DNA from: Ignavibacteriota bacterium | GTDB taxonomy: Bacteria; Bacteroidota; Ignavibacteria; Ignavibacteriales; Melioribacteraceae | Direction: 5' to 3' | Assembly (NCBI GenBank): GCA_016708125.1 | Contig: JADJGF010000001.1 | Coordinates: forward strand, 496,001-560,000 | Length of the DNA: 64,000 nt | Part shown: positions 60,596 to 64,000 of the stretch, piece after piece | How positions within the stretch are numbered: the stretch's first letter is position 1 | How the letters are laid out: each line of letters begins with the position of its first letter | Notes under the pieces: model-generated | What the model was told of the DNA's origin: nothing | Seen by the model: only the letters and a program-made list of their open reading frames with translations | Database searches by the model: none | Position numbers and translations under genes: made by a program

Positions 60596-63500
60596 TAATC
60601 ACGACCGTGGCAATTCTTATATTTTTTACCGCTTCCACATGGACAAGGATCATTTCTTCCGGCTTTTTCTTCTACTTTAATTGGCTGCTGTTTTCCTCGA
60701 TTTCTACTTTCTTTTGCAGTTTCAGAATTCTGTAATCCTAAATTTTGAACACTATCTTTAACAGCTTGCATCCTTTGCTGTCTTGCTCTACGAGCTTGAA
60801 CATCATCCGGTTGTTGAGGAAAAAATTTAAAGCTAAATGAAATAACTTCATTTCTAATTTCTGAAATTAAACTTACAAATAAATGATAAGCTTCTGCTTT
60901 ATATTCCACAAGAGGATCTTTTTGACCGTAAGCACGTAAACCAATTCCTTCTTTTAGATCATCCATTTCTCTTAAATGTTCTTTCCATTTATCATCAATT
61001 ACACTAAGCACTGCATATCTTTCTAATCTTGCCATTAAATCCGAACCGAGCATTTCTTCTTTTCGAGCATAAAAATCTTTAGCAGTTTGAATTATAATAT
61101 CAACAATTCCATCCTTCCCTTTTTGCTCAAATTCTTCCGGATTTAATTTTACTTCTATTAATAAATGCTGTAACAAATCAGCTTTTAGAGAATCAACATT
61201 TACATCATCAAAATATTTATTAACTGTTTCTTCTACATATTCAGTCAATAATTCAAAAATTTCTGTCTTTAATCTTTCACCTTCAAGCGCTCTTTGTCTT
61301 TTGGAATAAATTACACTTCTTTGCTGATTCATAACATCATCATATTCAAGAAGTCTTTTTCTAATTGCAAAGTTATTTTCTTCAACTTTCTTTTGTGCTC
61401 TTTCTACAGATTTTGTAATCATGGGATGAGTTAAAGCTTCACCTTCTTCAAATCCTATTTTACTCATTATATTAGTTACACGTTCACCGCTGAACAATCT
61501 CATTAAATCATCTTCAAGCGAAATAAAAAACTTTGAGGTTCCCGGATCTCCTTGTCGCCCGGATCTTCCTCTTAACTGTCTATCAATTCTTCTTGATTCA
61601 TGACGTTCGGTTCCTAAAATAAATAGCCCGCCTTTTTCTGTTATTCCTTCGCCAAGTTTAATATCCGTACCTCTTCCGGCCATGTTTGTTGCTATTGTAA
61701 CAGCTCCTGGTTGACCAGCAAAAGCAACAATTTCTGCTTCACTTTTATGCTGTTTTGCATTTAAAACATTATGAGCTATACCTTGTCTTTTCAACATTCT
61801 GCTAATTGTTTCAGAAAGTTCAACACTCGTTGTTCCAACAAGAACCGGCCTTTTTTCATCTTTTAATTCTTTGATTTTTTCAAGTACTGCATTAAGTTTT
61901 TCTCTTTTTGTTCTATAAATAAAATCATCCTGATCATCTCTTGAAACTGGTTTATTTGTTGGAATTACAACAACATCCAATTTATAAATTTGTAAAAATT
62001 CACCTTCTTCGGTTTCAGCAGTACCAGTCATTCCAGCTAATTTTTTATATAACCTAAAATAATTTTGAAGCGTAATTGTTGCCATCGTTTGTGTATCTCG
62101 TTCAACTTTTACATTTTCTTTAGCTTCAATTGCTTGATGCAAACCATCTGAATATCTTCGTCCCGGCAAAATACGACCTGTAAATTCATCAACAATTGCA
62201 ATTTTTCCATCTTCTGTAATTACGTATTCATCATCTTTTTCAAATAAAGTATATGCTTTAAGTAGTTGATTAATTGTGTGGATTCTATCCATTCTTTCGC
62301 TGTACAAATGATAAAGCTCATCTTTCTTCTTAAGTTTTACGTCGTTACTTAATGAATCATCATTATCAAGTTTGCTTATTTCAGTTCCTAAATCCGGTAG
62401 TACAAAAAACTCTTTTCCTTCCGAAGAACCAGAGGCTAATTCTTCTCTTCCTTTTTCTGTAAGATTAATTGAGTTGTTTTTCTCATCAATTGCATAATAT
62501 AATTCTTCGTCAATTTCCGGCATTCGTTTTTCTTTTTCTCTCAAGAATTCCAATTCTGTTACCGACATTAATTTTTTATTTTCCGGTTCACTAAAAAGTT
62601 TAGTCAATTTGTTATTTTTTGGAAAACCTCTGTGGGCACGCAGCAAATATATTCCGGCTTTTTCCTTATCACTGCCCTTTGAAATTAATTCTTCAGCTTC
62701 CTGAACAATTGATGCTACCAAGCCTGCTTGCTTTCTAAATAATCTTTCAACCTTTGGTTTCATTTCATCAAATTTATGTTCGGTATTTCCAACTGGTCCG
62801 GAAATAATTAATGGAGTTCTTGCTTCATCAATTAACACTGAATCAACCTCATCAACTATTGCAAAATTATGGCCTCTTTGAACAAGGTGTTCTTTTGCAA
62901 TCGCCATATTATCACGTAAATAATCAAAGCCAAATTCGTTATTTGTTCCATAACTGATATCGCATTCATATATTTTTTTTCTAGTTTCATTATCCATTGT
63001 ATTTAGAATGCAGCCAACTGTTAATCCATGAAATTTAAAAATTTCTCCCATCCACTCACTATCACGTTTTGCTAAATAATCGTTAACGGTAACAATATGA
63101 ACTCCTCTACCGGATAGCGCATTCAAATAAATTGGAAGTGTTGCAACTAAAGTTTTTCCTTCACCGGTTGCCATTTCTGCAATTTTGCCTTGATGTAAAA
63201 CAACGCCGCCTAAAAGCTGAACATCATAAGGAATCATATTCCAAGTAATTTTTGATCCAGCAGCATCCCAAGATTTACCAACCAATTTTACACAAGTTGC
63301 CTTAACAACCGCGAAAGCTTCCGGTAAAATTTCGTTTAAGATTTCTTCAAATTTGTCATCAAGTGCTTCGTTTAATTCTTCCAATTCACTATGAGTATTT
63401 TCAATATCGCCTTCAAAATTGTTTGATTTTAATGCTTCACTCAATTCTGAAATTTTATTTCGCAATTCAGAAGTTTCATTTTCAATCTTCAATTTAAATT

Positions 63501-63645
63501 CAATAGTTTTAGATTTTAATTGATCTTCGGAAAAGTCTTTAATTTTTTCGTACTCAATTTTAATTTTGTCAACAATAGGCCATAATTCCTTTAGTGCGCG
63601 GGAATTTTTATCTCCAAAGACCTTTTTTATTAAACTAGTTAACAT
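60595..63645 (-). CDS. secA: Preprotein translocase ATPase SecA
   Basis: A 1016-residue motor of the Sec pathway. Walker A is MATGEGKTLVA, DEAD-type motif II VDEVDSVLIDEAR, and the second helicase half includes TNMAGRGTDIKL, GTERHESRRIDRQLRGRSGRQGDPG. The C-terminus has the zinc SEC-C motif (RNDPCPCGSGKKYKNCHG). Insertions of Bacteroidota type are seen between the two halves of the nucleotide-binding domain. The frame is open 19 codons further upstream, but the start at 63645 has GGAG well placed and matches the family (MLTSLIKKVFG). Confidence 0.97.
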   Translation of the reverse strand: MLTSLIKKVFGDKNSRALKELWPIVDKIKIEYEKIKDFSEDQLKSKTIEFKLKIENETSELRNKISELSEALKSNNFEGDIENTHSELEELNEALDDKFEEILNEILPEAFAVVKATCVKLVGKSWDAAGSKITWNMIPYDVQLLGGVVLHQGKIAEMATGEGKTLVATLPIYLNALSGRGVHIVTVNDYLAKRDSEWMGEIFKFHGLTVGCILNTMDNETRKKIYECDISYGTNNEFGFDYLRDNMAIAKEHLVQRGHNFAIVDEVDSVLIDEARTPLIISGPVGNTEHKFDEMKPKVERLFRKQAGLVASIVQEAEELISKGSDKEKAGIYLLRAHRGFPKNNKLTKLFSEPENKKLMSVTELEFLREKEKRMPEIDEELYYAIDEKNNSINLTEKGREELASGSSEGKEFFVLPDLGTEISKLDNDDSLSNDVKLKKKDELYHLYSERMDRIHTINQLLKAYTLFEKDDEYVITEDGKIAIVDEFTGRILPGRRYSDGLHQAIEAKENVKVERDTQTMATITLQNYFRLYKKLAGMTGTAETEEGEFLQIYKLDVVVIPTNKPVSRDDQDDFIYRTKREKLNAVLEKIKELKDEKRPVLVGTTSVELSETISRMLKRQGIAHNVLNAKQHKSEAEIVAFAGQPGAVTIATNMAGRGTDIKLGEGITEKGGLFILGTERHESRRIDRQLRGRSGRQGDPGTSKFFISLEDDLMRLFSGERVTNIMSKIGFEEGEALTHPMITKSVERAQKKVEENNFAIRKRLLEYDDVMNQQRSVIYSKRQRALEGERLKTEIFELLTEYVEETVNKYFDDVNVDSLKADLLQHLLIEVKLNPEEFEQKGKDGIVDIIIQTAKDFYARKEEMLGSDLMARLERYAVLSVIDDKWKEHLREMDDLKEGIGLRAYGQKDPLVEYKAEAYHLFVSLISEIRNEVISFSFKFFPQQPDDVQARRARQQRMQAVKDSVQNLGLQNSETAKESRNRGKQQPIKVEEKAGRNDPCPCGSGKKYKNCHGRD

Positions 63646-63859
63646 TCTTTTACTCCATTTTTTCAGAATATTAAAAGTAATTAAAGGCACTTTGAAATGC
63701 AATCAACGTATATTTTATCTGCATTTAGCTAAATTGATAATTATTGAATAAATCTAAATTTTATTTTTGTTTAATTTTACAAAACTATTTTTGGATTAAA
63801 AGTCAAAAATTTTTACTGTTTGATTATGTTTAAGTTTATTATTGAGGAATATTAAAATC

Positions 63860-64000
63860 TTGTTACAAATAACACCAAATATTAAAATTAAAGACGAAGA
63901 TTTGAAATTTTCATTTATTCGATCTTCTGGTCCCGGTGGACAAAATGTAAATAAAGTTTCCACTGCAGTTCAACTTAAGTTTGATGTAAACTCCAGCGAA
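63860..64000 (+). CDS. arfB: Ribosome-rescue hydrolase ArfB, N-terminus (cut by window edge)
   Basis: The first 47 residues of a release-factor-like peptidyl-tRNA hydrolase (YaeJ/ICT1 family). The catalytic GGQ (residues 26-28) is in FIRSSGPGGQNVNKVSTAVQLKFD, nearly the family consensus. The start is TTG at 63860, giving the normal short N-terminus; another TTG lies six codons upstream. GAGGA at 63844-63848 is a little far. The gene is divergent from secA and runs off the right edge. Confidence 0.88.
   Translation, partial: MLQITPNIKIKDEDLKFSFIRSSGPGGQNVNKVSTAVQLKFDVNSSE

Noticed and set aside
63646..63702. Longer N-terminus for SecA
   Set aside because: The internal ATG has GGAG at proper spacing and matches the family N-terminus.

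Overview
The window is an AT-rich stretch of a Gram-negative bacterial chromosome, most likely from the Ignavibacteria (Ignavibacteriota/Chlorobi side of the Bacteroidota superphylum). Three things support this: a secreted protein (53661-55433) ends in a type IX secretion sorting domain with the NYPNPFNPTT signature typical of that group; several surface proteins look like outer-membrane or lipoproteins; and the ECF-type promoter elements and gene families (DUF6249, TPM/LemA, DUF309, PFL family) fit. Assignment to class is inference; Gram-negative and Bacteroidota-like is well supported. Coding density is high, Shine-Dalgarno sites are used at many genes, and TTG starts are common. There is one tRNA (initiator Met), no rRNA, no CRISPR array, no intact insertion sequence and no prophage.

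Layout. 1-10843 (minus strand): the RNase G N-terminus and dusB, then the translation/RNA block that reads rimP-nusA-infB-rbfA-truB-ribF-rpsO-pnp, with short gaps or overlaps. 11113-16544: proC, hemW, a lipoprotein, a probable envelope protein and recN. 16687-17264: initiator tRNA with its terminator and a small membrane protein. 17286-26002: Uup-type ABC-F ATPase, MtgA transglycosylase, a three-subunit molybdenum hydroxylase with a Tat signal, and an M23 peptidase. 26406-32888 (mostly plus): purL, a YihY-type membrane protein, a STAS protein and etfB-etfA. 33353-39929 (minus): exonuclease, thioesterase, threonine aldolase, a GxxExxY nuclease-like gene inside inverted repeats, lnt, DedA, ispF, acylphosphatase and a DMT transporter. 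40013-46989: era, an ECF sigma/anti-sigma pair with a divergent DUF6249 gene, trxB, queG, a Rieske protein with an MBL hydrolase, ferredoxin and DUF309. 47054-51413: TPM, LemA, PFL family, ACT and acyl-CoA dehydrogenase. 51669-55433 (plus): three secreted or outer-membrane genes that look accessory. 55532-64000: rlmN, a frameshifted TrmH-family methyltransferase, an AlbA_2 regulator, a TPR/SPOR lipoprotein, P-II, secA and the start of arfB.

How the genes fit together. Most of the window is housekeeping: ribosome assembly and initiation, RNA decay and modification, lipoprotein and peptidoglycan maturation, Sec export, redox (ETF, acyl-CoA dehydrogenase, thioredoxin reductase) and purine synthesis. 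The less ordinary content lies in the spaces and the accessory genes: a GxxExxY gene bounded by inward-facing inverted repeats, one of which supplies the stop codon of lnt; a 59-bp relative of that repeat upstream of era; dispersed TGTCAT-type hairpin repeats; paired divergent GTAACC promoter elements between the sigma factor and its likely target; a GNRA-loop hairpin in the rimP leader; a -1 frameshift at an A-run in the TrmH-family gene; and a secreted protein with a possible permuted NlpC/P60-like catalytic region.
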